This document shows, piece after piece, positions 9,651 to 24,186 of a stretch of DNA of 64,000 bases (its first letter is position 1; every line of letters begins with the position of its first letter). Both the position numbers and the translations under genes were made by a program. The notes beneath the pieces are model-generated. The model worked only from the letters and a program-made list of their open reading frames with translations, searched no databases and was not told the origin of the DNA. Origin of the DNA: Actinostola sp. cb2023 (lineage: Eukaryota; Cnidaria; Anthozoa; Actiniaria; Actinostolidae); NCBI GenBank assembly GCA_033675265.1, contig JAUJYZ010001425.1, positions 124,001 through 188,000 of the forward strand. Direction: 5' to 3'.

Positions 9651-10501
9651 TTCCTTTATATTCCCTCTTTCCACTGTCTACAGTTATGTTTCAAAGACAA
9701 AACACAATTTTTAATCATCAACTGTCCGATTGTTTCTTTAAACTGTATTGAATCACAAAGGAAATATCACCTTTTGACAGTCTCTTGCAGTCTTACCTAT
9801 TTTGTACGTTTCCAAAATGTATTAATCGATGAACTTCAGTTTGCTAATGCTGTCCATTAACTGTAGCCAAAGCGTTTTTCAAACTACTGAACGCTGTCGA
9901 GGTCTTACATCATATATATGTTATTTATAACGTGAACGAATGCCAATCAAGTTCTTCGGAATGAATAACTCTTACTTGAATGACAGCGAACACCACTTTT
10001 CTACTTATCTACCTACTCAATGTCGTTTTACGTAAATGGGTCGTTAGCTGCATGATAAACTTGCTGAAATATAACACGTCTCGATAGCGAACACCACTGC
10101 TTATCTACCTAATTTGGGTTGGATCGTTAGATGATAGATGTGCTGAAATATACCAAGTAAGTAATTATTTATGTATCTTTTTGTATTAGTTTTGTGGATT
10201 GTATGTATGTATGGAACAAACGAAATTAATTGTAATAAAGTATTTTAAAAAAAGTAAGGCGGCCACACTTCCTTTTTTCTCAAGGACGTGCAAGGGCATT
10301 GCTGGCGCGCACCTTCTCTGCGCATGCTAGCGCACGATTTTGGACAACGGTTGAAAGTCATAACGACAAAAAGTAATTTTAATAACGTTACGATTGTATT
10401 GCCTATACCAACCTATAATATTAATAGTTTGGTTATACATGTTCAAGTACACGAAACCGTTTACACGTTTTAAAATTGATCTGGTTTTAGAAATTGAGGA
10501 A
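9651..10501. other. Non-coding block upstream of GPCR 2
   Basis: The copy B version of 3083-3900. No gene seen. It shares GCGGCCACACTTCC and TGCTGGCGCGCACCTTCTCT with copy A. Confidence 0.4.
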
Positions 10502-10812
10502 AAGTTGAAGTGCTGATAAATTACCCATCAAAGTGCTTGTGAGCGTTAACCATAGAAAGGAAAGGAGAAGGAGAACAAAATATCTGATGCGATTCGAACC
10601 CACGACCTTCAGAATTGATCGCCGAGTTACAAAAAGGATATAATGGGAGAATTCCATGGGTAATTAAGGTGGAAATTCGTAATAGATAACTTATACACAA
10701 ATACAATAGGAAAGATGGCCGCGTAAATTGTGTTCTCTTTTTACTTAACTTTCTAGGGCCGTTAACGCGCAGATGGATTTCTATGGTTAATTTATAGCAC
10801 TTCAACTTTCCT
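10502..10812 (-). repeat. Foldback repeat with tRNA-like B box (copy B)
   Basis: Same structure as 3901-4213: inverted AAGTTGAAGTGCT ends and a minus-strand GTGGGTTCGAATCGC box near 10590-10605. Confidence 0.5.
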
Positions 10813-11096
10813 TTCAATTATTTTCTGCTACGAGGCCACCTTTCAACGTTGGATACTGCATGAAGCACTTAAAAAAACCATTTCACCTGATATATCCATT
10901 ATCTGCTAGCGCTCGCAATATAAAATGTTGAACAGGATTTTAAACTTTGCTGCACGATATATCTCAGACACGAAATCTGTAATCCCCGTACAATTGACAC
11001 GTACGTTTTCTTCTTTGATATAGCTCGATCGAAAACTATGAAAAAATCTAATTTTCACAATAACAAAGTAAAAAAACATACAAAAACAAGGAAAAA

Positions 11097-11870
11097 GTTT
11101 GAAAGAAAAACTGTTTCAAGCGCGCGCTGGCTCCATGCGCGAACGATTCGTCATACAGTGTGTCTGTACTCTTATTGACAACGGCTAAGAGCCAATCAGA
11201 TTGCGAGATTACGCTCTGTTCATGAGGAGCCGCACACAGGAAATTTTCTCCACTCAAAATTTGCATAACAAAGAAATGTGGAACTGAGTTCCACATTCCT
11301 TTAAATTTGACACCATTTTCACCGCAGTCACAGTATGAAGTAGAGTTCTGTGGATTAATCCTGCGATCAATATGTCATCGGTCCGTTCAGTACTAGTTTT
11401 TCCTATGAATCAGTTTTCTAACCAGTAGAGATTATCCCCGGCCTGGAACTGCAAAACCAACTTAAAGGGAGACTTCATGATATGAACACCAAAAACAAGC
11501 GATAGCCCTGGATGGATGATCTCCGAGATACGATATAAAAGCTCGCTAGCATTCCTCGGGTTGAGAAATGATCGACAATGGTTAGGCCGCGTAGGTATTT
11601 ATAAAGAAGTATCGACAAACTTCTTCTCTTATCTCATGATAAAGTATTCCGTATTTTATTTTGGCAGAAAAGCGAACGAAAACAAACCCAATTGTAACTC
11701 GTTCGCCGATTGATCGTCAACCGGAAGTCAGTAAATATCGTGAAAATCCCACGATGTTTTTAAAACCATTGACGTCTCAAAATAAAACAAAGTGATATCG
11801 TATCTCAGTCCAACTCCAATATTACAATTTGTAGTTGTCCTATATACCTATCGTCATTTGTTGGATTAAA

Positions 11871-11871
<1 letters not shown>
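11097..11871. other. Gene-free stretch
   Basis: No gene recognised. It contains an AGCCAATCAGATTGCGAGAT motif near 11190, one of many CCAATCAG-type words in the window, and a GGAACTGAGTTCC palindrome near 11279. Confidence 0.5.

Positions 11872-11946
<75 letters not shown>
11872..11946. repeat. (ATT)n microsatellite
   Basis: About 25 uninterrupted ATT units, followed by TTTG-rich sequence. Confidence 0.95.
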
Positions 11947-12029
11947 TGTTTGTTTGTTGTTGTTTTTTTTGTTTTTTGTTTTAGTTTTAAAATAAAAAAA
12001 AGATAAACATGTTTTGAAAATAATTAATA

Positions 12030-12383
12030 AAAAGTATATCTATTTTTGGATCCCACCCCAGTCCGGTCAGTGTTTTCAGGCAACGAGTCACCCCAGAAAA
12101 CAACAGACACGAACAGGCAGATCAATTTGATAAAAATACAATTAATGATACAATTATTTGAATCAGTCAAAAATGATAATATGCAGAGTATATATATTTT
12201 TGGATCCCACCCCAGTCCGGTCAGTGTTTTCAGGCAACTAGTCACCCCAGAAAACAGCAGACACGAACAGGCAGATAAATTTGATAAAAATACTTGAATC
12301 AGTCAAAAATGATAATATGCAGAGTATATCTAATTTTGGATCCCACCCCAGTCCAGTCAGTGTTTTCAGGCAACTAGTCACCC
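12030..12383. repeat. ~136-154 bp tandem satellite, left part
   Basis: Units begin at about 12048, 12202 and 12338 with GGATCCCACCCCAGTCC, then GTGTTTTCAGGCAAC, GTCACCCCAGAAAACA and CAGTCAAAAATGATAATATG. The array is cut at GTCACCC by the element at 12384-14431 and resumes at 14432. Confidence 0.9.
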
Positions 12384-14431
12384 CACAGGCAGCCCAACCA
12401 TTGCTTTTGAGGCTACTAAATAATTCAATTTTTTTTTTTTTTTGATGGGCTTCCTGTGGTAGAGCGCGCGCGCATTTATATATTGGGTTCCCTGTGCTGA
12501 GTAATGTCCTATGTTGGGCTTCCTGTGTGCCTCCTGCGGGATGCGCCCGCAGCAAATGTGTATATTTAAACAAGGTATGAAACTCCAGTCACGTGATGGC
12601 CTGATGTGCGGCGCAAGTAGATGGTGCACTTTTCCGTGAGCCGAATAGCCGAAGTCGTCGTACGCTACAGGCCCTTGGGGGGTACCCAGGGTGAAGTCGT
12701 TATTATGGCGGGGAGTGGAAGAGAAGTTCATATCAAGAAAGACTGATTTTTTCGGTGTAAACGTTGGGATTCTTTTCCCTATTCATGGTAAGTTTAGAAG
12801 TTCACAATTCATGTCAACTTTAAGTAAATCTAGAAGAAATTCGACGGTTTTAAAGTAGTCCTTTTTCATTTTGAATGGTTGAGAAACTTTGGATGTGTTG
12901 TGCTCGACACGTGAGAAAGTTTTGCAGTTGAAAATAAACTGAACTAAAAGTACCTTTTGTCATGGTTTTTACGTAGTAATTGCTCTAAATGTTCTCTAAT
13001 GAAAGGACTTGCCTATACTAGGGCAGAAGGGCTGCTTAATACTCCTCAACAAATCAGTTTTTTTCTATAAATTATGACTGAGCAGTGAGCTATTTCAGTA
13101 TTTGACAAGTGTGTAGACTGTAGCAGTGTCAGTGATCGAAATACACTTCAACAAGGAACCTCTCTCAACTGACTGATTTTACTTTATCTAGTGTTTAAAC
13201 ATTACTAACTCTCTCATCTAGAAAGTGTTTGACATAATTTTGTACTTTACTTATAGTTCTTCTGACACAAGGGAACGCCAACAGCATAAACCATCTCAGT
13301 GTGAGCAAAATATAGACAAACTCAACATCGAAGACGAAGGAGACATGAATGGCGATGGACTCGTGAAGCTGCCGTGAACTAAAATATTAACAGTTGTTCG
13401 TTATTGTCATTGAAATAGCACGACACATTTAGCAAATATTAAAGTCTTACTATCATCTGAGAGAAACAGAGTAATTTTAACGGCGTATTTTTCGTAACCG
13501 GGAACGTAAGTAAGCTTCAGTATCGCTTCCAACTTCGATGTTTGCTATTCAATCAGTCATGATCAGTGATTCACAACTTGTCGCCTTTGTGTATAATATT
13601 TATCCATTGTTATTAAGCTTATTTCCATGCTATTACTGATCAATATAGTAAATAAATTGCACAGAAAGTAACGGCAAAACAGTGTGTAAAAAGCTAGTAA
13701 ACTTATTGTTGAAATAAATACGTTTGTTTGTCATTTTGTGTACAAGTACTGATAGCAAATGTGTTGTGCAGTACTAAATATTGAGACTATTCAGCATTTA
13801 TAAAACACAATGCGTCAATTTTGAAGATTTTAATCGATAAAAATCAAAATACAAAACAAATACTTTACAGAAGTCAAAACAGAAAACAGATAAAGTATAT
13901 TGTAGATGTTTTGACTCATGTTTAGTGAACATATCATGTTAAAACCTTGCCAAAAAGAGCATCGTTCAGATTTGCCGAGCGCTTGTCGATGCCTTCTCGA
14001 AGGTAAAATCCGACTACTTCACGGAAAAGTGCACCATCTACTTGCGCCGCACATCGGTCCATGACGCTCAAAATTTCAAAAATTAGTTTCTCAGCGTACG
14101 TTGAAGTTAGACGACTGACACTTACAAAGTGTTTCGAGAATACGGTAAAGTTTAGTTATTCGAAGAAAAATTGAATTTTCACATCACATTGACAAAATTA
14201 GGGTCAAAAACGTATTTGTCACGTGACCGAGTTTCATACCTTGTTTAAATATACACATTTGCTGCGGGCGCGTCCCGCAGGAGGCACACAGGAAGCCCAA
14301 CATAGGACATTACTCAGCACAGGGAACCCAATATATAAATACGCGCGCGCTCTACCACAGGAAGCCCATCAAAAAAAAAAATTTTTTTGAATTATTTAGT
14401 AGCCTCAAAAGCAATGGTTGGGCTGCCTGTG
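12384..14431. mobile_element. 2,048-bp TIR element with 7-bp target duplication, family unassigned
   Basis: The ends are CACAGGCAGCCC and GGGCTGCCTGTG, with inverted similarity extending about 215 bp and then resuming in a further block (12600-12660 against 14005-14065). A 7-bp direct repeat GTCACCC flanks it (12377-12383, 14432-14438). Neighbouring satellite units show the uninterrupted site with one GTCACCC. Just inside the ends, the terminal word recurs as variants GGGCTTCCTGTG (twice) and GGGTTCCCTGTG, like subterminal transposase-binding repeats. The ~1.4-kb core has no convincing ORF, so it is probably non-autonomous. The C-A-G-like end and 7-8 bp duplication are loosely hAT-like, but this is not diagnostic. 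Confidence 0.85.
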
Positions 14432-14570
14432 GTCACCCCAGAAAACAACAGACACGAACAGGCAGATCAATTTGATAAAAATACAATGATACAATTATTT
14501 GAATCAGTCAAAAATGATAATATGCAGAGTATATCTAATTTTAGATCCCGCCCAAGTCCAGAAAACAATT
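14432..14570. repeat. ~140-bp satellite, right part
   Basis: Continuation of the 12030-12383 array after the inserted element: GTCACCCCAGAAAACAACAG, then the same unit body and the start of one diverged unit (TTTTAGATCCCGCCC). Confidence 0.85.
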
Positions 14571-15347
14571 TTATTATTATTTATTATTTTACTATTATTA
14601 TTAATGCCGGTCTTTTTGGAAGATAAAAAATAATAATAATAGTCTTAATTATTACTTTATGTTGTGCATATTAGAATGATAATTTAGCTAACCTCAAAGT
14701 TTCTCCTTTTCAAATATTGTTTAGTATTTGAATAAAGTATTATTATCGTATGCGTATTACACACATGGACTATTATACAAAAATAATAATAATAATTACA
14801 AGAGTAAAATGTTGTAAAATACTGTATGTATAAATAGAATAAAAATATGTATCAAATATAATAGGAAATATACTCATAGTTTGCCAGCCATCATCCTCGA
14901 TTTGCGCTTGTTGTTGAAGTCGAACAATACACTCTCCTGTGATAGCACAAGAACTTGGTGCAGTCATCAATAGACGCTGGAGTGATTCACAAAGGATATA
15001 GCAATCTTTCATAAAGTTCTTTTGTCTTTACAGTACGTGCTCCACACAGACCGAACGTGGAAACAAAGACATTTATATATAAATATTTGGCGCCAAAATA
15101 CTTCGATGGAAGATCTCCATTTGCCGTGCCGATCAGTTGATTATATCTGCACTTCTTAGCTTCTTGAGATTCATCATTTAGTCGATACCAGCACTTTACG
15201 GCCGGGGATCGAGATCGGGCCCAGATATGGATATCCGAAGAAGCATGATTTGTGTCACTGCTCTTGTACTACAGTACATCGTGTCCGCCGGTTCGCGAAA
15301 GGTCAAGGACGTATAGTAAATGGTTCCAATATCATTGTTGCTTTTAT
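14571..15347. other. Gene-free stretch
   Basis: AT-rich with short ATT and AAT runs near 14570-14640 and 14780-14800. No gene or clear element recognised. Confidence 0.5.
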
Positions 15348-16440
15348 TGATGGGGGGGTTGCATGAATTTTGGCTGCTCGATTTTTTTTTTCTTTGCTCC
15401 TAGCTCTGCACGTTATTTTTTTCAAGGACCTTGACCTTGCACGATATTTTTTTTCTTCAAGTTTATAAATTTATAAGTTTACCTTACAAAAATTTCGCAT
15501 TAACATAGAATTTATAGTGCCGTCTTATGGCCAATAACTGAATAATAATTATGTTCAATCAAGAAAATATTTAATACTTACTATTGTTACTGTTTCTAAA
15601 AGGAAACTAAGATTCCTTTTTAAGATTTATATATATATATTTATATCTATCTATTTTGTATATATTTTATATACACTCGATTGCAGAAAGGTTGTTAAGT
15701 AAGTATACATTTATACAAATATCTAATGAGATACAAGTCTAATGACAGAGATACAAAGTGTGAAACATCACTTATTATCTTCTAATATATCATAATCATC
15801 AATCTTAGATTAGTATCGCATCCAGCAAGGGCAACACAATAGTTTTCAGCACTATTTTGTGCTTAAACAGTTGTATTTTAGCATGAATAACATTTTGCAT
15901 CTTATTAGATATTTCAGTATAAATACAAAATGTACTATACAACGTTTCTGCAATTGAGTGATTGCAGAAACGTTGTAGTATACATTTGATATATTTCGTA
16001 GCAGCCAGAATGGCCAGAATGGCTGTATCTTAAATAATGTAGGAGAGAATTGAAGGCAGCCAACTTCTAATGTCCACAAAACTTTAATAAATAGACGTTT
16101 CGACCTTCACTCTTCTTAAAAATTCCATAATTCTCCTTCCTTCCCGTGCGCCTTTGCGCCCCACCTTCCCAAGCGCCTTTGCGCACTTTCCAGTTTTTTT
16201 CCGGTTTCTTTCCGGTCCGGTTTACTTCCCTTTCCACGGTATTAAAGTAACGACTAGGAACGAGTCTGGTGTATTATTAAAATCAAATGATCTTTATCGT
16301 CTTTTAATATTTATATATTGAAATCGGCTACATTGCTTGCTCGATTTTTTTTTCCTTCCTTTATGTGTTGCGCGATTTTTTTTTCCCTTAGGAAAGGCTT
16401 GCTCGATATTTATTTTGGGATTCGTGCAACCCCCCCATCA
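15348..16440. mobile_element. ~1.1-kb foldback element with G-run/C-run termini
   Basis: The left end TGATGGGGGGGTTGCATGAA is mirrored by the right end TTCGTGCAACCCCCCCATCA. Just inside, CTCGATTTTTTTT words occur on both sides in mirrored order. An internal hairpin at 15941-15979 is built on CAACGTTTCTGCAAT. No coding potential is recognised. Confidence 0.65.
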
Positions 16441-16699
16441 GTAGTCTAATGGTCCACCCCTTACTAATTATAAGGAACCCACAATAGCGATATGACTTAT
16501 ATTTCTCAACACTTGGAAGTGATAAGAGTTTCTAAAGTGTACATAGATGTGTGCATGCTGGGTTCGGGACGCTTTGATTTGTCAACAAACAATCACATAT
16601 TTATTTATAATCCAATTTAAGCTCTGCACAAAATTTTCCTGGCTGCGGCTCCTCATGTTGTAAAAAAAAAATATCACTTATTCATTTGTTGATAAACAA

Positions 16700-16890
16700 A
16701 GTTCTAACGTTGGACACTGAAGCACTTAAAAAAACATTTCACCTGATATATCCATTATCTGCTCGAAATATAAAATGTTGACAAGGATTTTAAACTTTGC
16801 TGCACAATATATCTCAGACACGAAATCTGTAATCCCCGGCCCGTACAAGTGACACGTTTTCTTCTTTGATATAGCTCGAAAACTACGAGA
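16700..16890. repeat. Third fragment of the GPCR-duplication tail
   Basis: It matches 4236-4410 and 10840-11040: CACTTAAAAAAACATTTCAC, GATATATCCATTATCTGC, CAGACACGAAATCTGTAATC. No GPCR lies next to it, so the tail is probably an independent dispersed repeat. Confidence 0.75.
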
Positions 16891-17220
16891 AAATCTATTG
16901 AAGACCGGTCTACAAATATTTATCGCCTTCGAGGGGGCCAATTTGACTACGGTCACGTGACCACAAATCAACCAATAACAGGCAGCGCTGCACCCCCGAA
17001 AATCATAGTTGTATTAAATTAAAGGTTGTTTTCCCCGTGATGCTCAAAACATCGAGACTCGAGGGAAAACAAAACTTACTGTTCTCTCGGGAGCAGAAAT
17101 GAAGTGTTTTGTTATAAAGCAAAATATCGACGTTCTTTTTTTTAAAGTTTGTCAAGTTAATTCATGGTAGTATAATAGATAAGTAGTGAGCGTAATGTGC
17201 AAGGGATCAGTGATTCAATA

Positions 17221-18470
17221 GACATTTTTACTGATACGGCGGCCATCTTGAATTGTGGGATGCCCAGGGTGCAAGCTAGCAACCATTTGGCCATGAAAAA
17301 CTACGAAAACCTAATTTAAACACGAGGGCGCACTACAAAAAGAGAGGTACCTAAGGTAAGTTCGTTGGATATGTCAATCAAATCTACCGAGACGTCATAG
17401 GGAGAGGATCTCAAGAACTGCAAGCTCTATAAATCACTCAAATGAACAAGAAACTGTGGAAATAAGTACTAAAACGCACATGGATATTTTTTGTTGTTCA
17501 ATTCACTATCACTTTTCACTTTGGTAAAATAAAATTATGGTACTTTGAACTGGAACCGTTAGCCGTCTTGAAGTTGCACGGCTCTAGTATTCTGCTTATC
17601 GTTTCTTTCGTAGGTTATCCTAAAATTTACCCGCTAAGACATGGAAATACCACTTGCGAATTAAATATACTCACAGTATAGGTTTCGAAACCTTACCGGC
17701 CTTTACCATAAAAGTACAGAGATGTACAAATGCTCGACACATTTACCTTGTGAAACAAGACGCCTTCGCGGCGAACGACGTCGTTCGTCTTGTTATGGTG
17801 ACGACGAAGACGAACGTAACTTGTGTAATGAAAAGAATACTCTAGTCGCTTTATGTAGAAATGACCTAACATAGTATTATGCTTGGAAATACTTATTACA
17901 GGCAAAGACTAGAGGATTTAGGCTCATGAATTTGTAGGCCTGGATAAGGAGTTGATTATTGTGATACCGTGGCGCGCGAAATTCAAAACATGCTTCGTAC
18001 GCGTGGTGCGAATGAAAATCGTATAGATAACTACCAAATACGAAAAATATTGACACGACGTCCGTCTATATTATAACTGTTTTAGACGTACATTTACAAT
18101 TTCTTCATTGACTTTGCTGTTGAAATTTGACTTTATTAAGAATATTATTTTACCCCGTTGTTCAGCCATGTTCAATCATTGTCCGACATATTCAAACTCA
18201 TATTATTATTCAAAAAATTGTGTTCGGAGCGATGCCCTTTTATAGTGTGCCCTCGTGTTTAAAGCAATGAATTTGTACAAAATTATACAACAATACACAA
18301 CACATGTAGATAGTAAGCCATACAACACTATGGCTAGAGTGACATAATATATTGACGCGACTCCACATGTACAGTTTTGGGGAGTTTTGGGTCATTTGCA
18401 CCCTGAGCATCCCATAATGTTTGAGCCAAAACATTAGAATCCAAAATGGCCGCCGTGTCGGTAAAAGGGT
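17221..18470. mobile_element. ~1.25-kb foldback element
   Basis: The left arm (ACTGATACGGCGGCCATCTT, GGGATGCCCAGGGTGCAA, TTTAAACACGAGGGCGCAC) is matched in inverted order on the right (GTGCCCTCGTGTTTAAA, TTGCACCCTGAGCATCCC, ATGGCCGCCGTGTCGGTAAA). Arm similarity is imperfect. The interior carries only short ORFs without family signals. Confidence 0.6.
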
Positions 18471-18604
18471 ATATTCTGGTTGATGAGTTTTTCGCTAGAT
18501 TTTGTTCATGATAACTATTAGTAAGTCTACTAAGATAAAGGTATGTAACATGATGGTAAAAACACAATAATAAAGTACAGTGTTTGGAATATTATATTAT
18601 AAGT

Positions 18605-18657
18605 ATGTTAATTAGATCCAAACACATGCATGGGTTTTGTTTGGATCTAATTAACAT
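18605..18657. repeat. Short perfect hairpin
   Basis: ATGTTAATTAGATCCAAAC is mirrored by GTTTGGATCTAATTAACAT around a loop of about 15 nt. Confidence 0.8.
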
Positions 18658-19628
18658 CAGTGTTGGATCGGGGTATCCAAGGGTATGCACGTGACCCTAA
18701 AGCAAACATCTAATTGGTGCATCAAGTCATGAATTATTAATGAATTTGAGAAATAAGTGTTTCATTTTTAGGCTCAAATACTGAATATTGCAAAGAGTCC
18801 TACCTTAATTTCACTGAAGAAGCAACAAAACTGGATTTTGAACGTCAACAAAACCTCCAAATGACTTGAAAATGTGCATTGATCAGTACAATCCTTCAAC
18901 AATAGTGTTTGCTGTTCTGGAGTTAAGGAGAAGCTCTTTATCAATTGTTTTACGCGCCAAAGGTCATTGAGAATTATCGCCATGCATGGTCCTAAACATC
19001 CAAAAAATAGCTAGATGTCGTAAAACTGATCGAAGGCATTGGAAATTTCCTTTCTCGGAGTGATAACATTATTGTGATATGTACTCTATTCTGTGTTATA
19101 AGTATGTAGAAACTTGAACAGTCAAAAGATGATGACAATCTGTTAAGTTGTGTTAAAAATACTATTCATGGTTGAAGAGTATGTGAAACAAGGAAAGGAA
19201 CTCATGAGTATTACCTCTTCAGTTTGAACACATTTTGGTCAAACAATTAATAAATTATTACATATATATGGAAGATATACATTTTTCTTAGTTTTAACAA
19301 ACGTTTTCGATCATTCGATCATCATCAGGTTCAAAGCTGGAGGTCAATGGTGAATGAAATTAAATACTTAAATGATACCGCTAGGGAATAAATTTAGGTG
19401 ATAGGATTTAGGGTCTGTAATTCTAAAAGGATCATAATAATCACTATATATAGTCTTATTTTTGCCAAAAAAAAGCGCCTTACTATAAATGATTACTGCT
19501 AACTTAATAATAGTACTAAGTTGTCAATAACTGTCTAAAATAGAGGATACAATTTCCCTCGAGTCTTAGACTAGTTTATATCAATCTGTCTTCAACAAGG
19601 TATGAATTAATGTATAAGATGTTGCTGT
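18658..19628. other. Gene-free stretch with dispersed-repeat copies
   Basis: 18658-18760 matches 700-815. 18828-18950 matches 27181-27327 plus 28334-28360 and preserves the site without the inserted TTAA element. No gene recognised. Confidence 0.6.
19296..19335 (-). ncRNA. Hammerhead-like motif, minus strand
   Basis: On the minus strand: CTGATGATGATCGAAT followed by GATCGAAAACG. CUGAUGA and GAAA boxes surround a GATC/GATC stem; this is a remnant-level match. Confidence 0.35.
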
Positions 19629-19715
19629 CTTAGATAGGGTCAGGGTTTACGGACCCCAGCGTCGATCCTATCAAAACCAATACCAAGTATCCCCCCCCCC
19701 CCCCCCCCCTCCCCG
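19629..19715. repeat. Poly-C-linked dispersed repeat, copy 1
   Basis: TAGGGTCAGGGTTTACGGAC is followed by a 19-base C run at 19691-19709. Related copies are at 30955-31055 and, inverted, at 44404-44770. Confidence 0.6.
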
Positions 19716-22398
<2,683 letters not shown>

Positions 22399-23477
22399 TG
22401 ATAAAGAACTATGCCGATAAGTATAGAAATGGAAACTAATGAGGCATATAAGGGTTCGGAAAAAATCAGACGCCTCGAGCGGGATTTTTTAAATTGGAAA
22501 TTTCCGCCATTTTGTCATGCTATTTTCTCGCCAAAAATCATAAAAATAAAAAATAAAAAACGCACAATTTGTTGTCCTGCCATGTACTGCAATGTCGACA
22601 AATTTCATTTTGATTGGATGGAAACTGTAGAAGTTTAATGACCCTCTCCGATTCTAGGGACATCAGTATGCCCACCGTAAACTGTTTTAGCATTTCACTG
22701 CCTTTGTTTTTCAAATTGGAGGTATTAAAAGTAAATATACAGAATATACAGATCTAGCCCATGTTGATAGTTTTCGATTCGAATTTTCACTTTGGATTAA
22801 CACTGTAATTTCACTTTTACCGGTCAAAAACCATCACAAATAATTTGAGCTGAATTCGTTATCATGTAGGGGCGGAGTCTTGGGAGCAGGGGGTATCATC
22901 CCCGCCTCCCCCCAGTGGTTTAAGTGAGAGAGTCCAAAATACTGCGCGCAGTTGTTCGCGGCTCAAGTGTGAAATTGTTCATGCAGAATCGTGTTGATCA
23001 ATGAAATTTGCAAAGCTCTAAAATGAAGAGAAAAACATTAAACAACTATTTATAAAAGTGTTATAATACGAAGTCTATCTATTGTTCCAGACACCATGAC
23101 AATAATTAGCCGTCGATCTGACTTTAAACTGACATCGTTTCAATCATCCGACTCAGCGAAGACGATGCATCACTGATTTGTTTTTGTTTTTGGATACTTT
23201 GATTTGAAATATTCTACATATATAGCAGTCTGCAAAAGCCGGTCGCATTTCAAAAAATGTTACGAATTCAGTCCCCCCACCTTTGCAACCGATGTTTTAA
23301 AGGCAAAATGGATTAATAGTTTATAGGCATAATAGCCCTGGCCAAGTTTAACGGAGAGCTGACGTGGGCTCTATTATTTAAGATAAACTATTATCGACTA
23401 GAAAGTACTTCGATACTATTATGTGAGGAATACTCCAGTATCGTAAAGGCTATATACCGCTACCGAGGTGTATAATT

Positions 23478-23584
23478 AACAATTACACTACGAGTTCAAG
23501 TTTTCTATGGGGCAATAGTCAACGAGGCGCATAGCGCCGAGTTGACTATCCTCATGGAAAACGAGAACGAGTAGTCTAATTGTT
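23478..23584. repeat. 107-bp foldback
   Basis: AACAATTACACTACGAGTTC and GTTTTCTATGGGG are mirrored by TCATGGAAAACGAGAACG and CTAATTGTT around a GGCGCATAGCGCC core. Confidence 0.7.
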
Positions 23585-23716
23585 TTAATAACAACTATAT
23601 TGGATACGTAACACCGTTACCAAAACCGATAATTTTCAGGCGGCCCTCATATACTATAAAATATCTATATATAGCTAATTATACAAACTATATTAATAAA
23701 ATTGACTGCATATGTT

Positions 23717-23937
23717 TTAGCATAAACCATCCAGTAGGTCAGTAAAAAATGACAGAAACAAGAAACAGACCACAATGATTCGTCGAGAAACTCCTCCGAA
23801 ACATTAGCAAAACGCGACGACGAAGCCGCCATTTTGTTTGTTTACCTCTACTCGGGGTCTATGAGCTGATAGACCACTAGTAGCGAACCAATCAGATTGC
23901 AGGATTTGCGATAGACCACTGGTCGGTTTATGCTAAG
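23717..23937. mobile_element. ~220-bp TIR MITE
   Basis: TTAGCATAAACCATCCAGT at the left is mirrored by ACTGGTCGGTTTATGCTAA at the right. The target duplication is unclear. Confidence 0.5.
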
Positions 23938-24186
23938 AGTTGCTAGAAACCGCTGTACTCCTTGACAAAAAACGCATTTGCAAAGAATATAATTCGTGGA
24001 AGTAAATTTATATTGTCTGATGTCAAACTCTTGTTGTCATTTGTGCAGAACTTACACTGAATTGAAACTAACATTGAGCAAAAGCGTCTTTTTCAAGGGG
24101 TACAAAGGTGTCTAAACAACTTGAAACCGGAAGATTTGTCCCCAGGATAATTATAATTACCATATATAATTAATTTAATTTTATAA

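Larger units (their letters stand above)
7777..11096. repeat. Segmental duplication, copy B (contains GPCR 2)
   Basis: Collinear with 1109-4439. It has a private insertion near 7815-7945 and, near its end, about 60 bp (TTCTTCTTTGATATAGCTCG) missing from copy A but present in the third fragment at 16.86 kb. That suggests copy A lost it. Confidence 0.85.
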
